Shown: positions 63,176 through 64,000 of the stretch, in pieces
Numbering within the stretch: position 1 is the first letter of the stretch
How the letters are laid out: each line of letters begins with the position of its first letter
NCBI GenBank assembly: GCA_017303575.1
Contig: JAFLCL010000016.1
Coordinates: forward strand, 1 to 64,000
Source of the DNA: Deltaproteobacteria bacterium
GTDB lineage: Bacteria > Myxococcota_A > Polyangia > Polyangiales > Sandaracinaceae
Length of the DNA: 64,000 nt
Direction of reading: 5' to 3'
Position numbers and translations under genes: made by a program
Notes under the pieces: model-generated
What the model was told of the DNA's origin: nothing
Databases searched by the model: none
Seen by the model: only the letters and a program-made list of their open reading frames with translations

Positions 63176-64000
63176 ACGAGCGCTCCTCGCGATCCTCCTC
63201 GTCGTGCTCCTCGGATCCTCCCCTGCTGCGGCGCAGGAGACGGCGCTCGGCCCCACGCCCTCGCGGCCGGAGGCCGCCGTGGAACCGATGGCTCCGACTC
63301 CGTCGATCGACGGAGTGGAAGCCATCGAGCGCGCGCTCGCGGCACACCCCGGCTACCGCGCTGCGGCGATCGAGGTTCGCCGCGCTCGGCATCACTACGT
63401 CGGGGAGACCTATCGGTGGGTGCCGATCCTCCACCTCGAGGGCGCCGCCAACATCGGCAACACACCCTCGCTGCAAGCGAACCAGAGCGTCGCGTTCCCT
63501 TACAGCGAGAGCGTGCAGCTCGTCGCCGAGATCCAGCAGCCCTTCGACGTCGGTACGGTCCTCGCGCTGCGCGCGACGGGCTCGCGTCGCTTCTCGCGCT
63601 CGTTCCTCTCGTTCATGGCGGGCGCCGACCCGTTCGTGTTCAACCTCGGGCCCGGCTACGGCTTCGATCTCACCTTCACAGCCACGCAGTCGTTCCTGCG
63701 CGGCTTCGGCGCCGACGTCGGACGCGCCGAGCAGCGCAACGCGGAGGCCGCGCTGGTGAACGCGGAGGCCTCGCGCGATCGACGCGCGACCGAGCTCGTG
63801 CGCGACACGCTGCAGGCCTACGCCGAGCTCTGGTACTCGGAGCAGGCCGTGGTGATCAACGGCTCCGCGCGGGACCTCGCGAACCGTCAGGTCGAGGACG
63901 CGCGGGCTCGCCTCGAGGTCGGCGTGCTGTCTCCTGCCGACACGCTCGCGTTCGCCACGCGCGTGGCGTCGCTCGAGGAGGCGCTCGCGCTGTCCGAGGC
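63168..64000 (+). CDS. TolC-family outer-membrane channel (3' end outside window)
   Basis: The first 277 residues of a TolC-like protein are encoded, running off the right edge. The start at ATG 63168 overlaps the permease stop, and a signal peptide is cut near 'PAAAQ'. The outer-membrane efflux protein pattern is visible: 'AIERALAAHPGYRAAAIEVR', 'ERNAEAA'-type coiled-coil heptads and 'QVEDARARLEVGVLSPADTL'. With the three genes before it, this completes a MacA-MacB-TolC tripartite exporter. There is no sign of damage in the visible part. Confidence 0.9.
   Translation, partial: MSERALLAILLVVLLGSSPAAAQETALGPTPSRPEAAVEPMAPTPSIDGVEAIERALAAHPGYRAAAIEVRRARHHYVGETYRWVPILHLEGAANIGNTPSLQANQSVAFPYSESVQLVAEIQQPFDVGTVLALRATGSRRFSRSFLSFMAGADPFVFNLGPGYGFDLTFTATQSFLRGFGADVGRAEQRNAEAALVNAEASRDRRATELVRDTLQAYAELWYSEQAVVINGSARDLANRQVEDARARLEVGVLSPADTLAFATRVASLEEALALSE

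Overview
The window is very GC-rich, gene-dense DNA from a Gram-negative deltaproteobacterial-type genome. The best guess is a myxobacterium of the Polyangiales, perhaps Sandaracinus-like. This is an inference from several traits: many lipoproteins with Asp/Ala-rich linkers after the lipobox, proteins ending in AgmX/PglI-like domains, Cys-rich secreted proteins, a large stock of hydrolases, and a strong preference for G or C at third codon positions. No rRNA, tRNA, integrase, transposase or CRISPR array was seen.

Layout. 0-11 kb: a truncated membrane sensor with a Cache-like ectodomain, small secreted proteins, a FabH-like ketosynthase coupled to a Cys-rich lipoprotein, an alpha/beta-hydrolase lipoprotein, and a TetR regulator divergent from a PF10118-type hydrolase across a palindrome-rich control region. 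11-17.7 kb: secreted lipoproteins, including a sulfatase-fold enzyme with Thr where Cys/Ser is expected and a pectinacetylesterase/Notum-like hydrolase. 17.7-25.4 kb: xdhA-xdhB xanthine dehydrogenase, a single PAS-like protein, a Uma2 nuclease-like protein and a GH63-like glucosidase. 25.4-32.4 kb: a minus-strand series vapB-vapC-pgl-ceramidase faces a plus-strand series gnd-zwf-polyphosphate-glucokinase-like ROK gene. The sugar genes together cover glucose to ribulose-5-phosphate. 32.4-35.8 kb: a pair of paralogous secreted proteins around a cupin, then a stand-alone macro-domain protein.

35.8-49.1 kb looks like accessory, defence-type DNA. It holds a HerA-like ATPase, a GGTTCC array, a coupled four-helix-bundle gene and unknown all-helical gene, a 42-bp tandem repeat, and a tight hsdM-hsdS-hsdR type I restriction-modification operon. 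That operon continues into a YgjP-like zinc metallopeptidase and a 5'-nucleotidase-family metallophosphatase. The nucleotidase and part of hsdS use visibly more A/T-ending codons than the rest, which suggests transfer. A block of long hairpin repeats follows (49.3-49.7 kb).

49.8-64 kb returns to core-like content: a PGRP-type amidase, a YfhL-type ferredoxin, outer-membrane barrels, an orphan cysN, a TA-like pair with a decayed ParE toxin, a Fic protein, and a MacA-MacB-MacB-TolC efflux operon running off the right edge.

Three GGTTCC/GGATCC arrays, all in the same orientation, and two dispersed hairpin families punctuate the intergenic spaces. The most unusual items are the five-gene restriction operon with nucleotidase and protease, the frame-rotating arrays, and a repeated 48-bp element that includes the stop codon of two unrelated genes.
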